Source of the DNA: Crocinitomicaceae bacterium | GTDB taxonomy: Bacteria; Bacteroidota; Bacteroidia; Flavobacteriales_D; Crocinitomicaceae | Assembly: GCA_020635955.1 (NCBI GenBank) | Contig: JACJYW010000012.1 | Location: forward strand, 52,529 to 116,528 | Reading direction: 5' to 3' | DNA length: 64,000 bases | Shown here: piece after piece, positions 1 through 8,036 of the stretch | Numbering within the stretch: the first letter of the stretch is position 1 | Layout of the letters: each line of letters starts with the position of its first letter | Notes under the pieces: model-generated | Told to the model about the DNA's origin: nothing | Database searches by the model: none | The model's input: the letters and a program-made list of their open reading frames with translations, nothing else | Made by a program: the position numbers and the translations under genes

Positions 1-159
1 ACCATCAAAGTCTCTGTCAGACTCATACTCCCAGGTACGATTGGCATAAATGAACATTTTACCCTCAGGTGTATCTAGAGTATCAATTGGAACTCCTGGT
101 TGGGAAAATCCAGTAAATCCTGAAACTAAAAACAATGATATACTCAGCAGTTTTTTCAT
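1..159 (-). CDS. Secreted protein of unknown function, N-terminal part only
   Basis: The first 53 residues of a gene that runs off the left edge. It opens MKKLLSISLFLVSGFTGFSQ, a clear Sec signal peptide with two lysines, a hydrophobic stretch and a probable cleavage site after GFSQ. The mature part begins PGVPIDTLDTPEG and contains NRTWEYESDRDFDG, which I cannot assign to a family. A -7 box at 183-190 lies 23 bases upstream of the ATG. Export is well supported; function is unknown because most of the protein lies outside the window. Confidence 0.75.
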   Translation of the reverse strand, partial: MKKLLSISLFLVSGFTGFSQPGVPIDTLDTPEGKMFIYANRTWEYESDRDFDG

Positions 160-182
160 GCTTATTTTTTCATGGTTCGGTG

Positions 183-190
183 CAAAAATA
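183..190 (-). promoter_or_regulatory. -7 box (TATTTTTG) for the leftmost secreted protein gene
   Basis: The minus strand reads TATTTTTGCA, a perfect match to the Bacteroidota TAnnTTTG consensus. No TTG-type -33 element is seen at the usual 17-21 bases upstream. Confidence 0.5.
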
Positions 191-317
191 CCTTTTTTAT
201 CATAATCTGTATTAAAAACGAATTTGACTTGCCAACAATTAACCGTTATTAACAGCTAAAATTCTCCACTTAAATCAAAAAAATGCAGTATTTGAAATTA
301 ATTGTGGCCTACTTGTG

Positions 318-347
318 ATTGTAATTATCAAAGTCTCCGTACCTTTG
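318..347 (+). promoter_or_regulatory. Promoter of the DEAD-box helicase gene
   Basis: ATTG (318-321), 18 bases, then TACCTTTG (340-347) fits the Bacteroidota -33/-7 consensus (TTTG, TAnnTTTG). It implies a 5' leader of about 90 bases before the ATG at 443. Long leaders are common for cold- or growth-regulated RNA helicase genes, but no specific structure was identified here. Confidence 0.65.
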
Positions 348-442
348 CGCAAAATTTTGTCGCTTGTCGCGTTTCGATTCAGTCGTATTATATGTGTTGA
401 GAGGATTGAGATGGGACGATTGGGAAAGAACTTAACACAATT

Positions 443-2173
443 ATGGAATTTAAAGAAATGGGACTGAGAGAAGAAATTCTTTCGGCAATTAAGGATATAG
501 GTTTTGAGAAACCTACTCCAATTCAAGAACAAGCTATACCACACTTATTATCAGATCCTTCTGATCTTATCGGATTAGCATCAACCGGAACAGGAAAAAC
601 TGCATCATTTGGTTTACCCTTGTTAAATTATATTGACACCGGAAACAAATCAACTCAAGGTTTGGTTATCTGTCCAACACGTGAGTTATGTATTCAGATC
701 ACAAAAGATCTTGAGAACTACAGTGCAAAAATGAAGGGAACGAACATTGTTGCCGTGTACGGTGGTACAGATATTCAAAAACAGATCAAGCAAATTGAGA
801 AAACAGCACACATTATCGTTGCCACTCCGGGAAGATTAGTTGACCTGATCAAGAGAAAAAAGGTCAAATTGTCGGATGTTGATACTGTAATTCTGGATGA
901 GGCAGATGAAATGCTGAACATGGGATTCAAAGAAGATATCGATTCAATTCTTGAAAAAACACCTCAAGACAAATGTATCTGGTTGTTCTCAGCTACTATG
1001 CCTAAAGAAGTTTCTCAAATTGCTAAAACCTATATGGTTGAGCCATTTGAGATCACAGTGGGTGGAAAAAATGAAACCAACAAGAATATTGTACACGAAG
1101 TTTATCAGGTAAAAGAAAAAGATAGATATGCTGCTTTAAAGCGTCTTATTGATTTCAATCCAAATATCTATGGATTGATCTTTTGCAGAACACGTAGACA
1201 AACAGCTGAAGTTGCTGATAAATTAATGGCAGATGGATATTCTGCTGAGCCACTACACGGAGATCTTTCTCAAGCACAAAGAGATCGTGTAATGAGTAAA
1301 TTCAGAGATAAACATCTACAGATTTTGGTAGCAACAGATGTTGCGGCACGTGGAATTGACGTTGATGACATTACGCATGTGATCCATTACAATCTACCTG
1401 AAGATGTCGAGAACTATACGCATAGATCAGGAAGGACAGCAAGAGCAGGTAAAAATGGAACTTCGATAGCATTGATCAACACTAAAGAAGGTGGAAAGAT
1501 CAGAAGTATCGAAAAGATCATCAAAACAGAATTTCAACATAAGAAATTGCCAGATCCGCAAAACATCATTGCTAAGCAATTATTCCAGATGATCACTGAG
1601 GTGAAAGAATCTGAAGTAGATGAAGCTGCTATTGAGCAATATATGCCTGAAGTAATGCGTCAATTAGGCGAATTCAGTGCAGAAGATCTTGTAAAGAGAT
1701 TTGTTTCTGTTGAGTTTAACAAGTTCGTTAACTACTACTCAAATTCCTCTGACCTGGATGCTACTGGTTCTTCCAGTAGAACTTCTAAGGGTAGAAGTGA
1801 TGATGAGAATAAGAATAGATTCTTTGTTAACCTTGGTAAAAAGGATGGCTTAAATCAAGGTGCTTTATTGCGTTTGATCTGTGATAACTCTAATGTGAAT
1901 AAAGACGCGATTGGAAAAATCGACATCCTTAACAACTTCTCATTCTTTGATGCAGATAAAGACATCACTGAACTCATCTTAGGAAAACTTCAAAATATTG
2001 ACTTTGAAGGAAATAAAATGCATGTTGAACAAACCAAAAGTGGAGGTAACGCAAGAAAGAACACTGGAGGTCAACGCAAAAATAATGGTGGACGCAGAGG
2101 TGATTTTTCTAAGAAAAATGACGGACCTAGAGGTAAACATGGATCGAGAGAAAGAAGAAGAAAGAGAAGATAA
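443..2173 (+). CDS. deaD: DEAD-box ATP-dependent RNA helicase (DeaD/CshA/DbpA-like)
   Basis: A 576-residue cytoplasmic RNA helicase that remodels RNA duplexes in ribosome assembly or mRNA decay. The motifs run in order: Q motif near residue 24-29 (PTPIQEQ), motif I ASTGTGKT at 46-53, PTREL at 78-82, TPGR at 128-131, DEAD at 152-155, SAT at 183-185, and in the second RecA domain ATDVAARGIDV and HRSGRTARAG. Residues of about 470-550 (RFFVNLGKKDGLNQGALLRLI onward) resemble the DbpA C-terminal RNA-binding fold, followed by a basic Gly/Arg/Lys tail ending in RERRRKRR. The tail suggests broad RNA binding. The gene stands alone with its own promoter at 318-347. The symbol is by family; DbpA or CshA would be equally fair. 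Confidence 0.93.
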   Translation: MEFKEMGLREEILSAIKDIGFEKPTPIQEQAIPHLLSDPSDLIGLASTGTGKTASFGLPLLNYIDTGNKSTQGLVICPTRELCIQITKDLENYSAKMKGTNIVAVYGGTDIQKQIKQIEKTAHIIVATPGRLVDLIKRKKVKLSDVDTVILDEADEMLNMGFKEDIDSILEKTPQDKCIWLFSATMPKEVSQIAKTYMVEPFEITVGGKNETNKNIVHEVYQVKEKDRYAALKRLIDFNPNIYGLIFCRTRRQTAEVADKLMADGYSAEPLHGDLSQAQRDRVMSKFRDKHLQILVATDVAARGIDVDDITHVIHYNLPEDVENYTHRSGRTARAGKNGTSIALINTKEGGKIRSIEKIIKTEFQHKKLPDPQNIIAKQLFQMITEVKESEVDEAAIEQYMPEVMRQLGEFSAEDLVKRFVSVEFNKFVNYYSNSSDLDATGSSSRTSKGRSDDENKNRFFVNLGKKDGLNQGALLRLICDNSNVNKDAIGKIDILNNFSFFDADKDITELILGKLQNIDFEGNKMHVEQTKSGGNARKNTGGQRKNNGGRRGDFSKKNDGPRGKHGSRERRRKRR

Positions 2174-2257
2174 TTTTAGAGAGTATAGATTTTAGAGTTT
2201 AGAGAGAGATAATTGAATGTTGTTAATAATAGTGAAGAACCATTTAATAAATAATTA

Positions 2258-2309
2258 AGAGCTGGAGGAAATGGAGTGGAATGTATCTATACTCCACACT
2301 CTAAGCTCT
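2258..2309 (+). promoter_or_regulatory. Two-tier hairpin in the leader upstream of typA
   Basis: Two nested perfect inverted repeats: outer AGAGCT (2258-2263) with AGCTCT (2304-2309), and inner TGGAGT (2272-2277) with ACTCCA (2291-2296). The structure ends 15 bases before the typA ATG and has no T-tract, so it looks more like an mRNA leader element than a terminator. Function unknown. Confidence 0.4.
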
Positions 2310-2324
2310 ACTATCCAATAAAAT

Positions 2325-4124
2325 ATGGAAATTAAAAATATTGCGATAATAGCACACGTTGACCACGGTAAAACAACTCTGGTTGACAGAATGATCGAAG
2401 CCGGTAAAAACCCAATTAAAAGTGATGGTGAATTGATCATGGATAGTAATCCACTTGAGAGAGAAAGAGGTATTACGATCACAGCTAAGAACGTATCCGT
2501 TTTTTATAAGGACACCAAGATCAACATAATAGATACTCCTGGTCACAGTGACTTTGGTGGTGAGGTTGAGCGTGTATTGAACATGGCTGATGGTGTATGT
2601 TTGTTGGTAGATGCTTTTGAAGGACCTATGCCTCAAACTAGATTTGTTTTGCAAAAAGCACTTGAAATGGGTCTTAAACCTCTTCTTGTTATCAATAAGG
2701 TGGATAAAGAGAATTGTACTCCAGATGAAGTTCATGAGAAAGTATTTGAATTGATGTTCGAATTAGATGCTAGTGAAGAACAATTGGAATTTGAAACCGT
2801 GTATGGATCAGCTAAAAATGGTTGGATGTCTAAAGACTGGAAGCAGCCGACTGATTCTATTGAACCTATTTTAGACACTATTCTTGAATATTTTCCTCCG
2901 AGAGAATTTCCTGAAGGAAATACACAAATGTTGATCACGTCTCTGGATTACTCAACATTTGTTGGGCGAATTGCTATTGGACGCTTGACAAGAGGACAAT
3001 TAAAACCAAACATGCCTATTATTCTTGCAAAAAGAGATGGAGGTCAGGAAAAATCAAGAATTAAGGAAGTGTTTGTTTTTGATGGACTAGAGAAAAGAAA
3101 AGTAGAAGAAGTTCAGGTTGGGGATATTTGTGCTGTAACCGGTATTGAAGGATTCGAAATTGGGGATACTATTTGTGATTTCGAAAACCCTGAACCATTA
3201 AAATCTATTAGCATTGATGAACCAACAATGAGTATGTTGTTTACCATCAATGATTCGCCTTTCTTTGGTAAAGAAGGAAAATTCGTTACTTCAAGACATA
3301 TCCATGAACGTTTGGAGAAAGAACTTGAAAAAAATCTGGCTTTGAGGGTAGAAAAATCCAACTCTGCTGATAAATGGAACGTCTTTGGAAGAGGAGTAAT
3401 GCACTTGTCTGTATTATTAGAGACTATGAGAAGAGAAGGATATGAAGTTCAGGTAGGACAACCTCAAGTGATCATCAAAGAAATAGATGGCGTTAAATGT
3501 GAACCTATTGAAGACCTAACCATTGACCTTCCTGAACAATATTCTGGTACGGCAATTGATGCTGTTACGAAAAGAAAAGGTGAAATGGTGAGTATGGAAC
3601 CAAGAGGAGAAAGAATGATCTGTAAGTTTACTATACCTTCTAGAGGACTAATTGGTTTGAGAAGTTATATGCTAACTCAAACAGCCGGTGAAGCCATTGT
3701 AACGCATAGATTCATTGAATATCAGCCATACAAAGGTGAAATTCCTGGAAGACAAAATGGATCAATGATCTCTATGGAAAAAGGTACCAGTATCCCTTAT
3801 TCTTTACATAATTTACAGGAAAGAGGGAAATTTTTCATTCAACCAAACGTCGATATATACGAGGGACAAGTTATTGGTGAAAATTCCAAAGCTGGTGATC
3901 TTGTAGTTAATGTTACTAAAACTAAGAAGTTAACGAACATGCGAACTACAAGTACAGATGAGAAAATGAAAATTGCTCCTCCTAAAGAATTTTCTTTGGA
4001 AGAGGCTCTTGAATACATTCAGGAAGATGAATATGTAGAGCTAACTCCATTGACAATTCGTATTAGAAAAATATTTTTGAAAGAGACAGACAGAAAACGT
4101 GCTGAAAAGTCAGTTACGGCGTAA
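2325..4124 (+). CDS. typA: Translational GTPase TypA/BipA
   Basis: A 599-residue ribosome-binding GTPase of the EF-G/LepA group, needed for late 50S assembly and growth at low temperature or under stress. The G domain has G1 AHVDHGKTT (10-18), the switch segment ERERGITI (46-52), DTPGH (70-74) and NKVD (124-127). A beta-barrel domain II, EF-G-like domains III and V, and the TypA-specific C-terminal domain follow (RGLIGLRSYMLTQTAGEA and the KKLTNMRTT region). The length matches the usual 590-615 residues. It starts at an ATG 15 bases after a leader hairpin. The gene appears to be transcribed alone; 143 bases with a separate promoter separate it from the next gene. Confidence 0.97.
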   Translation: MEIKNIAIIAHVDHGKTTLVDRMIEAGKNPIKSDGELIMDSNPLERERGITITAKNVSVFYKDTKINIIDTPGHSDFGGEVERVLNMADGVCLLVDAFEGPMPQTRFVLQKALEMGLKPLLVINKVDKENCTPDEVHEKVFELMFELDASEEQLEFETVYGSAKNGWMSKDWKQPTDSIEPILDTILEYFPPREFPEGNTQMLITSLDYSTFVGRIAIGRLTRGQLKPNMPIILAKRDGGQEKSRIKEVFVFDGLEKRKVEEVQVGDICAVTGIEGFEIGDTICDFENPEPLKSISIDEPTMSMLFTINDSPFFGKEGKFVTSRHIHERLEKELEKNLALRVEKSNSADKWNVFGRGVMHLSVLLETMRREGYEVQVGQPQVIIKEIDGVKCEPIEDLTIDLPEQYSGTAIDAVTKRKGEMVSMEPRGERMICKFTIPSRGLIGLRSYMLTQTAGEAIVTHRFIEYQPYKGEIPGRQNGSMISMEKGTSIPYSLHNLQERGKFFIQPNVDIYEGQVIGENSKAGDLVVNVTKTKKLTNMRTTSTDEKMKIAPPKEFSLEEALEYIQEDEYVELTPLTIRIRKIFLKETDRKRAEKSVTA

Positions 4125-4161
4125 GGAAATAGTTCATAAGACGTTTGTAAAGTGTTGATAA

Positions 4162-4178
4162 CATTGTTAATAACAATG
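4162..4178. repeat. 17-base perfect palindrome upstream of the TPR-comA-popT operon
   Basis: CATTGTTA-A-TAACAATG, a perfect 8+1+8 palindrome lying 11 bases upstream of the -33 box of the next operon. There is no T-tract, so it is a poor terminator for typA. It could be an operator. It contains TGTTAATAA, a 9-mer that recurs in several intergenic regions of this window. Confidence 0.5.
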
Positions 4179-4189
4179 AAATCAGCCAC

Positions 4190-4219
4190 GTTGATTGCAT
4201 TTAGATCCTTATATTTTTG
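4190..4219 (+). promoter_or_regulatory. Promoter of the TPR-comA-popT operon
   Basis: GTTG (4190-4193), 18 bases, then TATTTTTG (4212-4219), matching the Bacteroidota consensus. The leader would be about 45 bases before the ATG at 4268. Confidence 0.65.
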
Positions 4220-4267
4220 TTAAGAGCCTTTGTGAATAACTGGGCTTGAAACCAAAACCGAAGTTCT

Positions 4268-5692
4268 ATGTTTGATGATGAAGAAGAAGACGAAGGATTC
4301 GATTCTCAATTCAATGATGAATTAGAACGATACGAAAAAATGATTGCTGAGAAGGAAACTTATTATTTCGATAGTGAGACCTTAGAGCAAATAATTGACC
4401 ATTTCATAATTAAAAATCAATTAAAGAAAGGGTTAACAGCAATAGAATTTGCCCAGCAACAACATCCTAACAATACAACTTTTGAATTACGTAAAGCTCA
4501 GATCTATTCTACTACAGGTCAGTTGAAGGAATCTTTGTTGATCCTACAGGACCTTGAAAAGAGCGAACCGTTCAATACTGAAGTTTTCGTGACCAAGGCA
4601 AGCGTTTTTTCTCAATTGAGAGATCATGAAAATGCTATCAAGTACTTTGAAAAAGCAATTGACTCAGCAGTAGATAAAGAAGAGGACTGGGAAGTTGAAG
4701 ACATCCGCTTTGATCTTGCTTTGGAATATGAGAGTATCCACGATTACCAAAACGCGATCAAAGAGCTTAAAAAATTGTTGAAGAATTCCCCTGAGAATGA
4801 GTCAGCCATTTATGAAATAGCCTATTGTTATGAGAGAATTGGTGATTTCGATAAGTGCATTGAGTACTATACCATGTACATTGAAAACAATCCGTATTCA
4901 TTCACCGCATGGTACAACCTGGGGAACATCTATTTCCTTAAGAATAATATTGAAAAAGCACTTTGGGCATATGACTATGCCGTGATTATCAATGAAGATT
5001 TTTCTTCAGCCCATTTCAACATGGGTAATACTTACATGCAGATCAATGAATTTCAAAAAGCCATTGAATCATATACCAAATGTCTTGAAATAGATGGGGA
5101 TGATGCCCTAACATTAAGTTATCTAGCTGAAGCCTATGAGCGTTTAGAGAGATATGATGAGGCTCTTGAGTACTACGAGCAAAGTAAGGCTATTAACCCT
5201 GAGATTGCCGAGCCCTGGTTAGGAATTGGTATCATAAAAGAATTACAAGGATTTACGGCTGATGCCATTAGCTATTTAAATCGTGCAGTTGAAATACAAC
5301 CAGAAAATGCCAATTATAGATTGGTATTGGCTGAAGCATTATATAAGTCAGAGATGCTATTGGAAGCCGAAGCTCAACTTGAAACTGCTTTACAGTTAGA
5401 CCCTAAGTATTCAGAAGCCATTATTCTATTAGCTAGAATTAAAGCTGAATTCAGTATTGAAGAGGCAATTGAATTCATGGCCAGCCTGGAACATTTGGAA
5501 GATCTTGAATCTAGTGTGCGTGTTTATTTTTCAATTCTACTTTGGAAAAATGGACAAAAAACTGATGCTCTTCTGTTGTTCAAGAAAGAATATTTGATTG
5601 ACGCCAATTCAGCAAAAACACTATTTTTGCACTTTCCTGAGGCTCAGGAAATACCTGAATTCATTCAAATACTTGATCTGAACAATGACTAA
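4268..5692 (+). CDS. Tetratricopeptide repeat protein
   Basis: A 474-residue protein made almost entirely of TPR units (roughly ten), for example NPYSFTAWYNLGNIYFLKNN and DFSSAHFNMGNTYMQINEFQ, each with the W/L-G-Y-A-F-A-P spacing. There is no signal peptide, and the acidic N-terminus (MFDDEEEDEGFD) suggests a cytoplasmic scaffold. It is first in an operon: its last 8 bases overlap the start of the ComA homologue, so the two are probably translationally coupled. A partner cannot be named from sequence. TPR proteins of this type are common in Bacteroidota and usually mediate protein-protein contacts. Confidence 0.88.
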   Translation: MFDDEEEDEGFDSQFNDELERYEKMIAEKETYYFDSETLEQIIDHFIIKNQLKKGLTAIEFAQQQHPNNTTFELRKAQIYSTTGQLKESLLILQDLEKSEPFNTEVFVTKASVFSQLRDHENAIKYFEKAIDSAVDKEEDWEVEDIRFDLALEYESIHDYQNAIKELKKLLKNSPENESAIYEIAYCYERIGDFDKCIEYYTMYIENNPYSFTAWYNLGNIYFLKNNIEKALWAYDYAVIINEDFSSAHFNMGNTYMQINEFQKAIESYTKCLEIDGDDALTLSYLAEAYERLERYDEALEYYEQSKAINPEIAEPWLGIGIIKELQGFTADAISYLNRAVEIQPENANYRLVLAEALYKSEMLLEAEAQLETALQLDPKYSEAIILLARIKAEFSIEEAIEFMASLEHLEDLESSVRVYFSILLWKNGQKTDALLLFKKEYLIDANSAKTLFLHFPEAQEIPEFIQILDLNND

Positions 5693-6509
5693 AAATTTCC
5701 ATCTAACCCACATCCCCAAACGACCAGAAAAACCAAGAGATTCAGGTCTAACTATGATGATGGACAAAGGGCTAAGCCTAAGAGAAACGGAAAACCTTAT
5801 TGAAGCTTGCGGTGAGTATTTTGATATCGCAAAATTTGGATTCGGTACAGCTTACCTGACCCCAAATCTTGAAGAAAAAATTAAGCTTTACAAAAGTGCT
5901 GGAATAAGACCTTATTTCGGAGGTACACTATTCGAACTATTCATAGCCCGCAATAAATTCAATGATTACAGAAAGATCCTGGACAAATATGACTTAGATC
6001 TTTGTGAAGTATCAGACGGTTCTATCATTATACCTCATGATGAAAAATTAGAGTTTATCAATAAACTTTCTAAAGACAGAACTGTAATGTCTGAGGTTGG
6101 TTCTAAAGTTTCCGGGATCATTATTGCTCCAAATAAATGGATCAAAATGATGAGCACTGAGTTAGAGGCTGGATCATGGAAAGTAATTGCTGAAGGTAGA
6201 GAAAGCGGAAATGTTGGTGTTTTCAGACCAAACGGAACTGCTCATACTTATTTGATCAATAAGATCATTGCTAAGATCGATCCAAATGATATTCTTTGGG
6301 AAGCTCCAATGAAAACGCAGCAAGTTTGGTTCATTCGACTTTTTGGTCAAAATGTTAACCTGGGTAATATTGCTCCAAATGAGGTAATTCCATTGGAAAC
6401 ATTGAGACTTGGTTTAAGGGGTGATACCTTCTTTGATTATCTTCCTGAAAACTATCAAAGCTTGAAACAAGTTCCTGACGAAGAGGAAGAAGCTGAAAAA
6501 GATGCCTGA
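5685..6509 (+). CDS. comA: Phosphosulfolactate synthase (ComA) family protein
   Basis: A 274-residue TIM-barrel protein of the ComA family, which adds sulfite to phosphoenolpyruvate to give (R)-phosphosulfolactate. Family features include an early KPRDSGLTMMMDKG segment, KFGFGTA, GGTLFELF, VSDGSI, SEVGSK, an EGRESG loop and DILWEAPMK. It overlaps the TPR gene by 8 bases and the DUF368 gene by 8 bases. In archaea ComA feeds coenzyme M, and in Bacillus sulfolactate. In Bacteroidota the product might feed cysteate and sulfonolipid synthesis, but that is inference and no other pathway gene is present here. The family assignment is firm; the physiological product is not. Confidence 0.88.
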   Translation: MTKNFHLTHIPKRPEKPRDSGLTMMMDKGLSLRETENLIEACGEYFDIAKFGFGTAYLTPNLEEKIKLYKSAGIRPYFGGTLFELFIARNKFNDYRKILDKYDLDLCEVSDGSIIIPHDEKLEFINKLSKDRTVMSEVGSKVSGIIIAPNKWIKMMSTELEAGSWKVIAEGRESGNVGVFRPNGTAHTYLINKIIAKIDPNDILWEAPMKTQQVWFIRLFGQNVNLGNIAPNEVIPLETLRLGLRGDTFFDYLPENYQSLKQVPDEEEEAEKDA

Positions 6510-7488
6510 TCAAAAAAAATCCTTTCTTGGCCTTATAGCACGTGGTTTAGGCATGGGTGCTGCTGATGTGGTTCCTGGTGTCTCTGGTGGAACAATTGCT
6601 TTTATCACCGGCATTTATGAAGAACTTCTTGAAACGATCTCGAACATCAATCTGGGATTATTAAAAACCTGGAAAAAAGAAGGGTTTAAAGCTATGTGGA
6701 CCGCTATGAATGGTCGGTTTTTACTAGCACTTTTTACAGGAATTGGAATTTCTATCGTATCACTGGCGAAATTGCTGGAATATCTTTTAGAAGAACACGA
6801 AGTTCTATTATGGTCATTTTTCTTTGGATTGATAATGGCCTCCGTTTGGCTAGTGGGTAAAACAATAGAAAAATGGAACGCCATTAATATCATTGGACTG
6901 TTATTAGGGACAGTTGCAGCCTACTTGATAACGATAATGTCTCCGGCTTCTGGAAGTGAGAGTTTATTCTACATCTTTATTTGTGGAATGATTGCTATTT
7001 GCGCTATGATCTTACCCGGAATTTCAGGGAGCTTTATCCTTCTATTACTAGGAGCTTACACTACAGTTTTGGGAAGTGTTAGCGGAATTTTAGATGCGGT
7101 TAAGATCAAGAATTGGGAGCTCGTTGGTAGTAATGGACTCGTACTTATCATCTTCATGCTTGGTTGCCTTGCAGGATTGATCTCATTTTCAAAGTTATTG
7201 AATTGGTTGTTCAAAAAAGCTAAAAACCTTACTATTGCTATCCTTACTGGGTTTTTGATAGGATCATTGAACAAAATTTGGCCTTGGAAACATACGACTC
7301 TATGGGGTATGGACAGACATGGGGAAGAAATTCCTTTGGTGCAAGAGAACGTATTACCCGCAAAATACAGTCATCTAATGGGGGAACCAGACCATCTGGT
7401 AATTTCAATAATGCTCATGGTTTTCGGTATATCTATCATTATTGCTCTGGACTACTTTGGTTCCAAAAACAAGAAGAAGGTTAATTAA
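6502..7488 (+). CDS. popT: DUF368 family polyprenyl-phosphate transporter (PopT-like)
   Basis: A 328-residue inner-membrane protein. The N-terminus carries the family hallmark RGLGMGAADVVPGVSGGT (residues about 13-30), and a second related loop ILPGISGSFILLLLG lies at about 172-186, typical of the internal repeat of DUF368. Eight or nine hydrophobic segments are visible. DUF368 proteins have been shown to recycle undecaprenyl phosphate across the membrane for cell-wall and glycan synthesis. The gene overlaps the ComA homologue by 8 bases and ends the operon; a hairpin at 7490-7509 follows the stop. The family call is certain; the in vivo substrate is assumed from relatives. Confidence 0.9.
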   Translation: MPDQKKSFLGLIARGLGMGAADVVPGVSGGTIAFITGIYEELLETISNINLGLLKTWKKEGFKAMWTAMNGRFLLALFTGIGISIVSLAKLLEYLLEEHEVLLWSFFFGLIMASVWLVGKTIEKWNAINIIGLLLGTVAAYLITIMSPASGSESLFYIFICGMIAICAMILPGISGSFILLLLGAYTTVLGSVSGILDAVKIKNWELVGSNGLVLIIFMLGCLAGLISFSKLLNWLFKKAKNLTIAILTGFLIGSLNKIWPWKHTTLWGMDRHGEEIPLVQENVLPAKYSHLMGEPDHLVISIMLMVFGISIIIALDYFGSKNKKKVN

Positions 7489-7489
7489 A

Positions 7490-7509
7490 TATTAACAAAT
7501 CTGTTAATA
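7490..7509 (+). repeat. Hairpin just after popT
   Basis: TATTAACA, AATC, TGTTAATA: perfect 8-base arms with a 4-base loop starting 2 bases after the stop codon. There is no T-tract, so terminator function is uncertain. The right arm includes the recurring TGTTAATAA motif. Confidence 0.45.
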
Positions 7510-7516
7510 AGTGTAT

Positions 7517-7547
7517 TTTGAACGCCCAAATAATTGTCGTAATTTGC
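7517..7547 (+). promoter_or_regulatory. Probable promoter of the 7571 gene
   Basis: TTTG at 7517-7520, then TAATTTGC at 7540-7547 (one base short of TAnnTTTG). The spacing of 19 fits the Bacteroidota pattern. Confidence 0.45.
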
Positions 7548-7558
7548 ACCCGACAATT
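7532..7558. promoter_or_regulatory. Inverted repeat straddling the -7 box, candidate operator
   Basis: AATTGTCG (7532-7539) and CGACAATT (7551-7558) are perfect 8-base arms on either side of the -7 element, 12 bases before the ATG at 7571. The position fits a repressor site, or a short 5' hairpin if transcription starts further upstream. Confidence 0.4.
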
Positions 7559-7570
7559 GATTAAGACCCT

Positions 7571-7936
7571 ATGTCAAAATCTTTTACCCTTTTAAACCTC
7601 ATATTTCTTTTGATCGGATTTTCAGCCTATTCGCAAGACAGTCCTGACTATTATGTTCAGTTTAAGGTAAATTCCGTTACCACCATTGAGCAAGCCAAAG
7701 CCATTGATAAAAAAATGGAAGGTAAAAAAGGCATCATTTCAACGCATACGGATCATATTACAAGCACTTATTTCTGTACAATGAGCGGAGAAGCTGAATA
7801 TGTTTTTGAAGACTTTGAAAGTTGGTTTGAAAAAATGGGATATGAAATCGTTTGTTTTAACAAAGGAATACGCGGAGATGGAGGCATGATGTCGCCTCAC
7901 GCCTTGAAGGATTGTGAAGATTTTAACAACAAGTAG
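7571..7936 (+). CDS. Small secreted protein of unknown function
   Basis: A 121-residue protein with a signal peptide (MSKSFTLLNLIFLLIGFSAYSQ). The mature part has a segment reading VTTIEQAKAIDKKMEGKKGIISTHTDH, whose helix and strand spacing loosely recalls the ferredoxin-like fold of heavy-metal-associated domains, but the CxxC metal site is absent. It has two cysteines in the last 30 residues and one in the TSTYFC segment. It stands alone between the popT operon and a large T9SS cargo gene, with its own promoter and a possible operator. No specific function can be assigned. Confidence 0.8.
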   Translation: MSKSFTLLNLIFLLIGFSAYSQDSPDYYVQFKVNSVTTIEQAKAIDKKMEGKKGIISTHTDHITSTYFCTMSGEAEYVFEDFESWFEKMGYEIVCFNKGIRGDGGMMSPHALKDCEDFNNK

Positions 7937-8036
7937 GCATCATGTTGTTATTAACCAATTATTAATTTAAATATCCTACTCTAAGCAACCTCAAATACTA
8001 GCTGGTCGTTTTAGAAATAAGACTATTATAGATGCA

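Noticed and set aside
4125..4267. Possible replication origin from DnaA-box-like 9-mers (TGTTGATAA, TGTTAATAA, TGTGAATAA)
   Set aside because: None is a perfect DnaA box, there is no dnaA/dnaN neighbour, and the interval is short and promoter-like.
7571..7936. Heavy-metal-associated (HMA) domain call for the small secreted protein
   Set aside because: Fold resemblance is weak and the CxxC metal site is absent.
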